Part shown: positions 16,631-24,667 of the stretch, in pieces | Layout of the letters: every line of letters starts with the position of its first letter | How positions within the stretch are numbered: position 1 is the stretch's first letter | Assembly (NCBI GenBank): GCA_039819225.1 | Contig: JBCBSN010000025.1 | Span: forward strand, 1 to 28,127 | DNA length: 28,127 bases | Source of the DNA: Ulvibacterium sp039819225 | GTDB taxonomy: Bacteria > Bacteroidota > Bacteroidia > Flavobacteriales > Flavobacteriaceae | Direction of reading: 5' to 3' | The notes under the pieces: generated by a model | What the model was told of the DNA's origin: nothing | Database searches by the model: none | The model's input: only the letters and a program-made list of their open reading frames with translations | Translations under genes and position numbers: made by a program

Positions 16631-17203
16631 TTGAAGGATTATCTTATTGGTATTGGAAGAAGGATTAAGGAAATACGCAAGAAAGGAAACCACACCATAA
16701 GTGAGATTGCGCATAGGGCCGAGGTAACCAGCGGCCTTATCTCCAGAATAGAAAATGGGCGGACAATTCCTTCGCTGCCCGTTTTTCTTAAGATTATTGA
16801 TTCCCTTGATATTGAGGTGACAGAGTTTTTCAAGGGAGTCTCCCAGGTAAACGCTTCCGGATACATTGTTTCCCGAAAGGAAGAGAACGACCTTATTGAA
16901 AAAGAGGATGAAGCCGTAGGCTTTACCTATAGTCATATTTTTGGCAAACAGTTGTCCTCTGTAGGTTTTGATGCGGTATTGCTTACGATAGCGCCGGGCT
17001 CCCAAAGGGAAAAAGTGATAACGGATGCCTATGAGTTCAAATATGTTTTGAGTGGGGAATGCCATTATACTATTGGCCAGGATGAAATACCTCTGAAAGA
17101 AGGAGACTCCATTTTCTTTGATGGCAGGATTCCCCATGTGCCGGCAAACAAGCAAAAAACTCCTTTGGTCATATTGGTCATTTATTTTTTTATTACGAGC
17201 TAA
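16631..17203 (+). CDS. HTH (XRE) transcriptional regulator with C-terminal cupin domain, 190 aa, TTG start
   Basis: The N-terminal helix-turn-helix (about 7-62) shows RRIKEIRKKGNHTISEIAH and the recognition segment TSGLISRIENGRTIPSLPV. The C-terminal small-molecule-binding cupin (about 112-188) shows FKYVLSGECHY and LKEGDSIFFDGRIPHVPA. Such regulators commonly sense a metabolite and control catabolic genes. The frame has no ATG near the family start: it opens at 16619 after a stop and the best start is TTG at 16631, with AGGAG only one base upstream. Its 3' end overlaps the convergent HAD gene by 11 bp (17193-17203). Its place between the phosphoesterase and the HAD/FAD/MFS operon suggests it regulates one or both. 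Confidence 0.88.
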   Translation: MKDYLIGIGRRIKEIRKKGNHTISEIAHRAEVTSGLISRIENGRTIPSLPVFLKIIDSLDIEVTEFFKGVSQVNASGYIVSRKEENDLIEKEDEAVGFTYSHIFGKQLSSVGFDAVLLTIAPGSQREKVITDAYEFKYVLSGECHYTIGQDEIPLKEGDSIFFDGRIPHVPANKQKTPLVILVIYFFITS

Positions 17204-17906
17204 GACCGCTCTCGCCGCGATTAGCCCTAAGGATTTCCTCCAAATCGGCCAAGGAATCTAGGATATGAGTAGGATTTGCGGTAAGCAGTTGCTCCCTGGT
17301 GTGTGCACCCGTAGTAACGCCAATGGTCATACCGCACTTAGCATTTTTTCCTTCTTTTATATCAATAATGGAATCTCCGGCCTTTAGTACTTTGGAGGGA
17401 TTTTTTATATGAAGGATATCCATGGCCTCAAAGATCATATCGGGATTGGGGCGACCTCTTTTTACATCGTCCGCAGTAACCAACACATCATAATGTATGC
17501 CCACGGCCCAATTCATTTTATCCAATAATAATTGAGCTGTTTTACCGTCGTAGCCCGTGTTTAGTGCAACTTTGATATTTAGTGCCCCAAGGGCATCCAA
17601 CAAATCGGTTACACCTTCATAGGTGCCCACGTCCAATTCTTTATAGGCGTTTTCCAAAAGCACCTTAAAGTCCTTGAAAGCCTCCTTGGCCAGTTCAGGT
17701 CTGTCACGGCCCTCATGGATTCGCAATATATCCTTAATGGCCTGGTGTTTCTCCTTTCCGGCACCATGTTCCAGTACAAAATCCAAGGTAAGGTCATACC
17801 CTTTTGCGTTAATGACCTTTTGCAACGTTTTGTACACCACGTTGTCTTCGTCCACTACCGTTCCCGCCATATCAAAGACGACAAGCTCTATCTTATGCAT
17901 GATCAA
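17193..17906 (-). CDS. Phosphonatase-like HAD hydrolase, 237 aa (TIGR03351/PhnX-related)
   Basis: HAD superfamily enzyme related to phosphonoacetaldehyde hydrolase (PhnX), which splits a C-P bond. Motif I is FDMAGTVVDE: D12 is the nucleophile and position 14 is Ala, as in phosphonatase DWAGT, not Asp as in HAD phosphatases. The cap segment HGAGKEKHQAIKDIL places K51 where PhnX has its Schiff-base lysine (aligned by eye from memory). Further matches are NTGYDGKT (motif II), DDVKRGRPNPDM and KAGDSIIDIKEGKNA (motif IV). It overlaps the FAD oxidoreductase gene by 14 bp (8 bp if M3 is used), so the two are translationally coupled. The substrate is probably an aldehyde phosphonate made by that partner. 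A phosphatase role is less likely given Ala14. Confidence 0.9.
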   Translation of the reverse strand: MIMHKIELVVFDMAGTVVDEDNVVYKTLQKVINAKGYDLTLDFVLEHGAGKEKHQAIKDILRIHEGRDRPELAKEAFKDFKVLLENAYKELDVGTYEGVTDLLDALGALNIKVALNTGYDGKTAQLLLDKMNWAVGIHYDVLVTADDVKRGRPNPDMIFEAMDILHIKNPSKVLKAGDSIIDIKEGKNAKCGMTIGVTTGAHTREQLLTANPTHILDSLADLEEILRANRGESGLSS

Positions 17907-19056
17907 ATTGAAATATTGAGTTTAAACTATGTTTGGCATACCCCGCGCTGCCGGTCATTCCTTTGCCGCCTATTCCTGTAATAATATGAATATTCCCATC
18001 TATGGTCCTTTCGTGGATATCCGACTTTTTACATTGGGAATACCGGCCAAACCATCTACTTCGTATTTCATAGCTGGGAAGGGCCATTATTTTTTGTGCC
18101 TCCGCCAAAATAAAGCGATCAATGTCCATGTTTATATCAAAACCCAGCTCTTCCTCTCGGTCTACATCTGCATATTCATGGGAGTCTCCTAGGATTATGG
18201 AACCATCCACCGCCTGCTTAAAAAGGATATGTACACCCCATTTTTTTTCCGGGGAATCCGGATTTTCCCTGGACTTTATCGCTTTAAAGGAAGGACACTC
18301 GGCAAAGGCCTCATAGCGTCGTATGGAAAGCCCGGTCAACACGGAACCGCTTAGGCGGTAGTTGTGCTGAGGTCCGGTCTGCATCATTTGTATTTTGGAA
18401 ATCTCAAGTTCGCTCTCTCGGAATAGGTGGGGATACAGGGTCTTAAAATCGCTTCCGTTGCAAATGATTACCTTCCCGGCGGAAAAAGTACCCCCGACGG
18501 CCGTGTGAAGCTTTACATGATTTGCGAGGGCATTGCATTCTATTACCTTGGTATTTTTGTAAACCACCAAACCAAGGGTCGCCAAATAGTCGTGCAGACG
18601 ATGGATCATTAGCCTGGGTTCTATGGTTACCTCTTCGGGAAAAAAGAGGCCGGCCCTTACATAGCTCTCCCGTAGACCTGGATATTTTTTTAAGCATTCC
18701 GAGGCCGTCAACAAATGGGAAGTATACTCGTTTTTCCTATTTATTTGCCAAAGCTCCTCCAATAGCGCTACCTCCTCGTTGTTGGAGGCCAGGTAGACCG
18801 ACCCCTCCTGGCGTAGGGAAATCTCGAATTTTGACTGGATGTCCTTATAGATGGCCAAACTTTCCCTACCATAGGCCTGCCATTTGCTATTCATACCAGA
18901 GGGAACTACCTGGCCAAAGTTCCGTACCGTGGCACCCCTGGGCAGGGCATCCTTTTCCAGAAGTGCCACCGATAGCCCCTTTCCAATGGCATGATAGGCG
19001 TGGAATGTCCCTAGGACACCGCCCCCCACCACAATAAGATCATATGCGTTTTTCAT
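17893..19056 (-). CDS. FAD-dependent oxidoreductase, TIGR03364-like, aminophosphonate-associated, 387 aa
   Basis: DAO-fold flavoenzyme. The dinucleotide-binding motif VVGGGVLG (residues 9-16) is followed by an acidic residue at the end of the second strand (E34). The C-terminal FAD-contact segment IITGIGGKGMTGSAGYAKH is near 360-380. Length matches the family. TIGR03364 proteins were proposed, from their synteny with phosphonatase-like HADs, to remove the amino group oxidatively from an aminophosphonate, giving an aldehyde for C-P cleavage. That partner is encoded directly downstream and overlaps it. The gene overlaps the upstream MFS gene by 4 bp. No signal peptide, so cytoplasmic. The exact amine (2-aminoethylphosphonate, an N-methyl or a hydroxy form) cannot be told from sequence. 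Confidence 0.88.
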   Translation of the reverse strand: MKNAYDLIVVGGGVLGTFHAYHAIGKGLSVALLEKDALPRGATVRNFGQVVPSGMNSKWQAYGRESLAIYKDIQSKFEISLRQEGSVYLASNNEEVALLEELWQINRKNEYTSHLLTASECLKKYPGLRESYVRAGLFFPEEVTIEPRLMIHRLHDYLATLGLVVYKNTKVIECNALANHVKLHTAVGGTFSAGKVIICNGSDFKTLYPHLFRESELEISKIQMMQTGPQHNYRLSGSVLTGLSIRRYEAFAECPSFKAIKSRENPDSPEKKWGVHILFKQAVDGSIILGDSHEYADVDREEELGFDINMDIDRFILAEAQKIMALPSYEIRSRWFGRYSQCKKSDIHERTIDGNIHIITGIGGKGMTGSAGYAKHSLNSIFQFDHA

Positions 19057-20342
19057 AAGTTAACGGCTTCTTTTTGATGTTCTAGTACATATGCCCGTCT
19101 TTTGTACTTTCTTCTAAAAAGGATCAACGAAATTATAGTGGCCATGCTTCCCAAAACTGCCAAAAGATATGTTCCCTGAGTAAAGAACCGAAGCCAGGAA
19201 AGCTCCGGCCTTCCAAAATTCTTATAGAGCAAAACCCCCATACTGCCCAAGTAGCCAAAAGCATCCGCAAAATAAATAAGAAACCCGGCGTTACCGTTTA
19301 TCCTAAAGGTAGCAATCATACGATCGAACAACAAACAGTTGAAAGGCACATAGCAAGCATATAGGGCAAGGCCAACGCCTATCATCCAGGATACGGGACC
19401 AATGGCATTGGTCTGAAATAAAAAAGTGGATAATCCGAGGAGCAAACTCCCGGATAGCAGGAGATAGTGATATGAAAGAAAAGCTCGGTAATTGTCTTTG
19501 ATCAATACAAATAGACCAATGATCAACAATACCAAAATGGCCACGGGAATTTCGGAAAGGGTATAAATGGAAGCGTTGCCCTCAAAGCCAATGGAATCCC
19601 ATATTTCACGGGAAAAATTGTCCCGGAAATCGCGGATAACGGTAAGGCACACATAGAAAAAAACCAAGACAAGCAGGGGAAATAGAAACCTTAGGATAGT
19701 TTTCTTGCGGTCGTCACCGTTCATGGGGCTCCGTTCCTTTCGCAATGTTTTGTCTCGCAAGGTGGGCGGAGGTATTTTTTCCAATAATAGCGAAAATGCA
19801 AGAAAGGGAAGAAGAAAAAGGGCCCCTGCCACAGCAGGCATCCAGAATTCCGAAATGCCCCAATGATCCATGATCCAAAACCCTACTGATTTTACCGCTC
19901 CACTAGATACGATAAAGCTGGAACAGAGGATTACCCCGAGAACCTCGGTAAACCTTCTTCCTTCCAAATAGGAGAATACCACACCCCACATCATACCAAG
20001 GGAAAGGCCATTAAGGAACATAGCAGGACTATTGAAGGGGTGGGGGATCCATCCGAACATCAGCAGGCTAAGTTCCGCCATAAGAACCATCATGATAAGA
20101 TAGCGAAACCGGTTTTTTGGCCAAAGTGAGGATATCACCGCAATACCGATAAATTTTGCGAGCATATAGCCCAAAACCTGAGCTATTAAGAGTACTATTT
20201 TGTAGTTTACTCCCCATAGATAAAAATCTTCATATGTTGCAACGGTGAAAGGTTTTCGAAAAGCATACATACAAAAGTATACCCCGAACGGGGCCAGAGA
20301 GCCCCAAAGCAAAACTTGGATATCCTTTTTATCAGTTTTCAA
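19053..20342 (-). CDS. MFS-type transporter, DUF5690 family, 429 aa
   Basis: Inner-membrane transporter with about 12 hydrophobic segments and a basic central loop (about residues 195-215, RDKTLRKERSPMNGDDRKK). The N-terminal half has SLAPFGVYFCMYAFRKPFT, reminiscent of the organophosphate:phosphate antiporter (GlpT/UhpT) side of the MFS, where a conserved YAFRK-type segment occurs. It is the first gene of the three-gene minus-strand operon and overlaps the FAD oxidoreductase by 4 bp, so it most likely imports the substrate of that enzyme, possibly an aminophosphonate. A 373-bp spacer separates it from the divergent kelch gene. I see no convincing TAnnTTTG box on its side. Confidence 0.85.
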   Translation of the reverse strand: MKTDKKDIQVLLWGSLAPFGVYFCMYAFRKPFTVATYEDFYLWGVNYKIVLLIAQVLGYMLAKFIGIAVISSLWPKNRFRYLIMMVLMAELSLLMFGWIPHPFNSPAMFLNGLSLGMMWGVVFSYLEGRRFTEVLGVILCSSFIVSSGAVKSVGFWIMDHWGISEFWMPAVAGALFLLPFLAFSLLLEKIPPPTLRDKTLRKERSPMNGDDRKKTILRFLFPLLVLVFFYVCLTVIRDFRDNFSREIWDSIGFEGNASIYTLSEIPVAILVLLIIGLFVLIKDNYRAFLSYHYLLLSGSLLLGLSTFLFQTNAIGPVSWMIGVGLALYACYVPFNCLLFDRMIATFRINGNAGFLIYFADAFGYLGSMGVLLYKNFGRPELSWLRFFTQGTYLLAVLGSMATIISLILFRRKYKRRAYVLEHQKEAVNL

Positions 20343-20702
20343 AAAGAGTAGGATAAATTTTAGCGGTAAAGTTGTCCAGCTTTTTCCAATTTGCCATAAA
20401 ATAGCCTGTTTGGGCCTGTTTCCAGCTTTTATTCCTTTTGTGAATCCTTATTAGTAAATCAGGGTGCAGGCCTGATTCCTATCAACCGGAACAACACAAA
20501 AAAGTTCTCATATCAATTTTAAATAACGATTTTTTGCCTTAACCGGAAAGGGTTGATCACCCGAAGCAATAATGCCATTTTTTTTACTATTTGTAAACTG
20601 TTTAAAGTTAAGAAATGCTTACCAACTATTTATGTAATCATAAACTATTCCCTTGGTATAGGATATAAATTTAGAATTATGTCGCTATTTTTATGGGATT
20701 TG
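20343..20702. other. Divergent intergenic region between the MFS operon and the kelch gene
   Basis: AT-rich spacer that must hold the promoters of both divergent units. A short direct repeat (CCTGTTTGGGCCTGTTT) is near 20405-20421. No hairpin with a U-tract, RNA gene or ORF was recognised. The box at 20703 belongs to the plus-strand gene. Confidence 0.5.
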
Positions 20703-20710
20703 TACATTTG
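20703..20710 (+). promoter_or_regulatory. -7 box TACATTTG for the kelch lipoprotein gene
   Basis: Matches TAnnTTTG. It ends only 5 bp before the ATG at 20716, so a transcript from it would start at or after that ATG. It supports the internal ATG at 20740, which also gives a proper lipoprotein signal. No good -33 partner was found. Confidence 0.45.
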
Positions 20711-20739
20711 AAGTTATGGGAGAGGAAATACGGTCGGTT

Positions 20740-21759
20740 ATGGGAAAAATAGGGATACTTCTTTGGACAGTCGGGGTTATGGTTTCATGTAAGGAGGGTC
20801 CGGTAAAGTCCGAAACAACGGGAAGCTCCGAAAAAGCTATGGAAACTGCTTGGGAACCCGTCGTTTCCAAGGATGGTAGTAAACCTGTCCAACGGCATGA
20901 GGCCGCTTTTACACGGGTAGGCCAAAAGTTTTACCTCTTGGGCGGACGTGGCATACGGCCGGTGAGCATTTATGATCCTGCTACAGGTGGCTGGTCTTCC
21001 GGGCCTGAGCCCCCTTTGGAGCTACATCATTTTCAACCCGTGGTCCATAAGAACAAGATCTATGTGGTGGCCGCCCTTACCGGGGGATGGCCGAATGAAA
21101 CGCCCACCCAATATATCTATAGCTATGATACGGCTACGGATACCTGGGAAAAAGGGGCTAAGATTCCGGAGGATAGACGAAGAGGGGCCACCGGAAACGT
21201 CCTTTATCAGGGGAGAATCTATATTTCCTGTGGCATAAAAAACGGGCATATTGGAGACCATAAGAAATGGATGGACAGCTATGACCTTACTACCGGGGAA
21301 TGGAAAATCTTGGCGGATGCACCAAGGACCAGGGACCATTTTCAAGCCGTAGAGACCAAAGGAAAGATTTACGCCCTTGCCGGCAGGAACACAGGGGCAT
21401 TGCCCAATGAACCTTTTGGCGCAACTATTGGCCCCGTGGATGTCTATGACATTGAAAACGACACCTGGCAGACCTTGCCCCATGAAATCCCTACACAGAG
21501 GGCTGGTACCATGTCCATTGTACATGGTGACGAGATTTTAGTGCTAGGCGGGGAGTCCAGTAGTCAGGAAAAAGCCCATGCGCAAGTAGAGGCCCTGGCC
21601 AAGGATGACCATACATGGCGTTCCTTGCCGCCCATGATCCAGGGAAGGCACGGTACTGGGGTCCTGCAATTTCAAGGAGGGCTCTATGTGGCTTCCGGTT
21701 GTGGGAATAGGGGAGGCCAACCGGAACTTTTTACCATGGAAAGACTCACGGGACATTGA
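20740..21759 (+). CDS. Kelch-repeat lipoprotein, 339 aa
   Basis: From the ATG at 20740 the protein starts MGKIGILLWTVGVMVSC, a lipoprotein signal with lipobox VMVSC, so it is probably anchored in the outer membrane or periplasm. The first ATG at 20716 adds eight residues but sits too close to the predicted promoter. The mature part is a beta-propeller of about six kelch repeats (FYLLGGRGIRPVSIYDP, DTATDTWEKG, YDLTTGEWKILADAP, GKIYALAGRN, YDIENDTWQTLP, EILVLGGESS). Relatives include NanM-type N-acetylneuraminate epimerases and galactose-oxidase-like propellers, but the catalytic identity cannot be assigned here. The downstream SSS transporter would fit a sugar-related job. Confidence 0.85.
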   Translation: MGKIGILLWTVGVMVSCKEGPVKSETTGSSEKAMETAWEPVVSKDGSKPVQRHEAAFTRVGQKFYLLGGRGIRPVSIYDPATGGWSSGPEPPLELHHFQPVVHKNKIYVVAALTGGWPNETPTQYIYSYDTATDTWEKGAKIPEDRRRGATGNVLYQGRIYISCGIKNGHIGDHKKWMDSYDLTTGEWKILADAPRTRDHFQAVETKGKIYALAGRNTGALPNEPFGATIGPVDVYDIENDTWQTLPHEIPTQRAGTMSIVHGDEILVLGGESSSQEKAHAQVEALAKDDHTWRSLPPMIQGRHGTGVLQFQGGLYVASGCGNRGGQPELFTMERLTGH

Positions 21760-21799
21760 TGTTGTCCGCACTACCTTTTTGATATCCCCGCTTCGCTAA

Positions 21800-21960
21800 G
21801 AGACTGTTTTGAAATATGTGATTGGAATTTCTTATAGGACATTTTTGATGCATAACAAGGCAAAATTTAAGGACGTAGCAGGGCTACGGCCGAAAATCTT
21901 AACGAAGTTAGGCGCAAAGAGGGGCCTAAAAAAACAATTGACATATTTCAAAACAGTCTC
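21800..21960. mobile_element. 161-bp MITE-like element with perfect 20-bp terminal inverted repeats
   Basis: The left end (21800-21819, GAGACTGTTTTGAAATATGT) and right end (21941-21960) are exact reverse complements. Both are flanked by TAA (21797-21799 and 21961-21963), which reads as a 3-bp target duplication. The interior has no ORF but contains a CGTAGC...GCTACG stem near 21875-21889. Its size, terminal repeats and lack of coding capacity fit a non-autonomous transposon, perhaps mobilised by an IS5-like transposase (family is a guess from the 3-bp duplication). It sits between two convergent genes and may serve as their transcript end. Confidence 0.8.
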
Positions 21961-22021
21961 TAAAATGCATTCTTCACACTAGGCCTTGGCGGGTCGCTTC
22001 GATCCAAAAAGGGAAACCAAT

Positions 22022-22777
22022 TTATTGGAAAAAAAGCAATAGCGCACCCAACGCTGTTAATAGCAATATCATTTTACGATAAAAGCCCTCTTTAATGTGC
22101 CGCACCAACTTTATACCCACAAAAATACCCAGAACAATGCCCGGAAGCAGTTTTAGGTTAAGAAGCAGGGTTTCCCTGGTAATGGTATGCCAGGACCAGA
22201 TATGAAACGGGAGTTTAAACACGTTTATAATAAGGAACAACCAAGCCGCGGTGCCAATAAACGCATTTTTGGGGAGGCGCATGGCCAAAAAGTAGACATT
22301 GCTGAACGCCCCGGCCAAGTTGCCGATCATAGTAGTGATTCCCGTAATGATACCAATGACACCGGCAAACGCCCAATGTTTGGGAACCGCTTTGGATTCA
22401 CGCCGATCCCACCAGTACATCATGGCCACACTGGTTAGAATAATCACGGACATGCAATACTTAAAAGCCCTCTCATCCAAGTCGTTGCCCATATACACCC
22501 CGATCAGGACCCCCATTAATATCCAGGGTAAAAAACGTAAAATATAGCCCCATTGGGCATGGCGGTTATAGTAGTAAACGGCAAAAATATCCGCTGCTAC
22601 TAAAAGAGGAACCACAAGGCCTGTGGACTGTTTTGCCCCAAAGGCCAGTGCCATTAGGGTAACATTGATGATTGCAATTCCCTTGATTCCAGCTTTTGAA
22701 AGCCCAATGACAAAGGCTGCGGCCAATGCCATGGCCCATGCTGTAACCGAGATGTCCAATGTGGCGATCAGTGGCAA
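22022..22777 (-). CDS. TauE/SafE-family membrane permease, 251 aa
   Basis: Small inner-membrane protein with about eight hydrophobic segments. It has the family pattern of a glycine-rich first half (AAAFVIGLSKAGIKGIAIINV) and its repeat in the second half (GVIGIITGITTMIGNLAGAFSNVYFLA). TauE/SafE proteins are proposed to export sulfite, sulfoacetate or related small organosulfur anions, and other anions are possible; the sequence does not decide. It is divergent from the SSS symporter (81-bp spacer with overlapping promoters) and convergent with the kelch gene across the MITE. Confidence 0.88.
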   Translation of the reverse strand: MPLIATLDISVTAWAMALAAAFVIGLSKAGIKGIAIINVTLMALAFGAKQSTGLVVPLLVAADIFAVYYYNRHAQWGYILRFLPWILMGVLIGVYMGNDLDERAFKYCMSVIILTSVAMMYWWDRRESKAVPKHWAFAGVIGIITGITTMIGNLAGAFSNVYFLAMRLPKNAFIGTAAWLFLIINVFKLPFHIWSWHTITRETLLLNLKLLPGIVLGIFVGIKLVRHIKEGFYRKMILLLTALGALLLFFQ

Positions 22778-22800
22778 TGGTAGGCTTTAGGTATTTCCCG

Positions 22801-22808
22801 CAAAAGTA
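22801..22808 (-). promoter_or_regulatory. -7 box TACTTTTG for the TauE/SafE gene (minus strand)
   Basis: Read on the minus strand this is TACTTTTGC, a perfect TAnnTTTG. It lies 23 bp before the ATG at 22777, a normal distance for a short leader. No clear -33 element was seen. Confidence 0.55.
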
Positions 22809-22821
22809 TCCCAAAAAATAA

Positions 22822-22829
22822 TATCTTTA
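22822..22829 (+). promoter_or_regulatory. Weak -7 box TATCTTTA for the SSS symporter operon
   Basis: One mismatch to TAnnTTTG, 29 bp before the ATG at 22859. It lies only 13 bp from the opposing TauE box, so the two divergent promoters would overlap and could be co-regulated. Confidence 0.35.
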
Positions 22830-22858
22830 GTGCTTATTTCTTTGCCAAAACCAACCCA

Positions 22859-24667
22859 ATGGAGCTCAGTACGCTGGATTATAGTTTTATAATCGCCTTT
22901 TTCGCAATCGTTCTAGGAATCGGGATATATGTTTCCAAAACTTCGGGCAAGAACACTTCCGAGTACTTTTTGTCCGGCAGGAGCATGCCTTGGTGGCTAT
23001 TGGGTTTTTCCATGGTGGCCACTACCTTTTCCACGGACACCCCCAACTTGGTAACTGATTTTGTCAGAGGTAATGGCGTATCCGCCAACTGGGCCTGGTG
23101 GGCATTTTTGCTCACGGGCTTATTAACCGTTTTTGTGTATGCCAAATTGTGGCGCCGATCCGAAGTGCTAACAGATCTGGAGTTTTACGATTTGCGTTAC
23201 GGAGGGAAGCCCGCCCATTTCCTTAGGGGATTCCGGGCCATCTATCTTGGACTTATCTTTAATGTACTGGCATTGGCCGCCGTGAATTTGGCCGCCATTA
23301 AGATCGGTGGGATTATGTTGGGCCTCTCGCCCGTCCAAACCATACTCATTGGTGGGGTGGTAACGGTAATATTTAGCGCAATAGGTGGTTTTAAAGGGGT
23401 AGTATATACCGATTTTGTCCTGTTCTTTGTGGCCATTGTAGGGGCCGTAGGGGCCGCTTATTATCTGGTTAATTTACCTGAAGTAGGAGGAATTTCAGGA
23501 ATGCTCGCCAATGAGAATGTACAGGGAAAATTATCCATTCTTCCCGATTTTAACGATACTGATACCGTTGTAGCCCTCTTGGTGATTCCCTTGGCCGTAC
23601 AATGGTGGAGTTCCTGGTACCCAGGAGGGGAACCCGGTGGCGGGGGGTATATTGCACAACGTATGTTGGCCGCCAAAAATGAGAGCCATGCTATGGGGGC
23701 CACCTTCTTTTTTAATATCATGCACTATGCGTTGCGGCCCTGGCCTTGGATTTTGGTGGCTTTGGCCTCCTTGGTAATGTACCCGGACGTGGCCAGTATA
23801 GCGGCAGCCTTTCCCAATGTGCCGGCCGATAAGCTGGGGAACGATTTGGCCTATTCCGCCATGCTCACCAAACTACCCAGTGGCCTATTAGGTATTGTAT
23901 TAGCCTCTTTGGGGGCGGCCTATATGAGCACCATTTCCACCCATTTGAACTGGGGTTCCTCTTATTTGGTAAACGACTTCTACAAGCAACAGGTAAACGC
24001 TAACGCCTCTGAAAAGGAATTGGTAAATGTGGGCAGGATTACCACGGTTATCTTAATGGTGCTCAGTGCCTTATTTTCCCTTTATCTCACAAATGCCACA
24101 CAACTGTTCAATATTATTATGCAGTTTGGGGCGGGGACAGGCCTGGTATATATCCTGCGTTGGTTTTGGTGGCGGATCAATGCATGGAGCGAGATCTCGG
24201 CTATGTTCGTCGCGGCCATTGTGAGTTTTGCTTTTAATTTTACATCCGTTGGTGCACGGCTTTTTGGGGAGGATGCCGTATTCCCTACTTGGTTTCAACT
24301 ACCGGCCATTGTTGTTATAACTACTATTGTTTGGCTGGCCGCCACCTTTTTGACGCGGCCGGAAAGCCAGGCCGTGCTCTACGATTTCTATAAAAAGATT
24401 AGGCCGGGAGGTCCAGGATGGAAGAAAGTCCTTGCCGATGCAGCTAATGAAAATGTGATTTTGGAGCCCAAACCTGAGGCTTGGAGCGTTCCTTCCGGTA
24501 TCTTGGCCATGCTATTGGGCTGTGCCCTTATTTACTCCGCCTTGTTCGCCACCGGATACTGGATTTATGGCGAAACCGGTCTTGCGTCCGTACTTACAGG
24601 GTTAGCCGTGGTTTCAGGCTTTTTCTTGGTAAAGATTTGGAACAGGATTAAAGGTAGCGTACTCTAA
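22859..24667 (+). CDS. Sodium:solute symporter (SSS family), 602 aa
   Basis: Inner-membrane Na+-coupled importer with about 13-14 hydrophobic segments. The first helix is near residues 8-25. The conserved YFLSGRSMPWWLLGFSMVAT segment (36-55) is followed by TFSTDTPNLVTDF, and the helix near 350-370 contains SLGAAYMSTISTHLNWG, placed like the Na+-site helix of SSS transporters. Large SSS members in Bacteroidota carry sugars, sialic acids or other organic substrates. The substrate here is unknown, but the coupled NagX-like gene and the nearby kelch propeller favour a sugar or amino sugar. Its stop TAA overlaps the next ATG (TAATG at 24665), so the two are translationally coupled. Confidence 0.92.
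   Translation: MELSTLDYSFIIAFFAIVLGIGIYVSKTSGKNTSEYFLSGRSMPWWLLGFSMVATTFSTDTPNLVTDFVRGNGVSANWAWWAFLLTGLLTVFVYAKLWRRSEVLTDLEFYDLRYGGKPAHFLRGFRAIYLGLIFNVLALAAVNLAAIKIGGIMLGLSPVQTILIGGVVTVIFSAIGGFKGVVYTDFVLFFVAIVGAVGAAYYLVNLPEVGGISGMLANENVQGKLSILPDFNDTDTVVALLVIPLAVQWWSSWYPGGEPGGGGYIAQRMLAAKNESHAMGATFFFNIMHYALRPWPWILVALASLVMYPDVASIAAAFPNVPADKLGNDLAYSAMLTKLPSGLLGIVLASLGAAYMSTISTHLNWGSSYLVNDFYKQQVNANASEKELVNVGRITTVILMVLSALFSLYLTNATQLFNIIMQFGAGTGLVYILRWFWWRINAWSEISAMFVAAIVSFAFNFTSVGARLFGEDAVFPTWFQLPAIVVITTIVWLAATFLTRPESQAVLYDFYKKIRPGGPGWKKVLADAANENVILEPKPEAWSVPSGILAMLLGCALIYSALFATGYWIYGETGLASVLTGLAVVSGFFLVKIWNRIKGSVL

Noticed and set aside
16442..17155. A 238-codon upstream extension of the phosphoesterase frame on the minus strand
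   Set aside because: It runs antisense through the well-supported HTH-cupin regulator and has no family-like features; the signal peptide begins at 16441.
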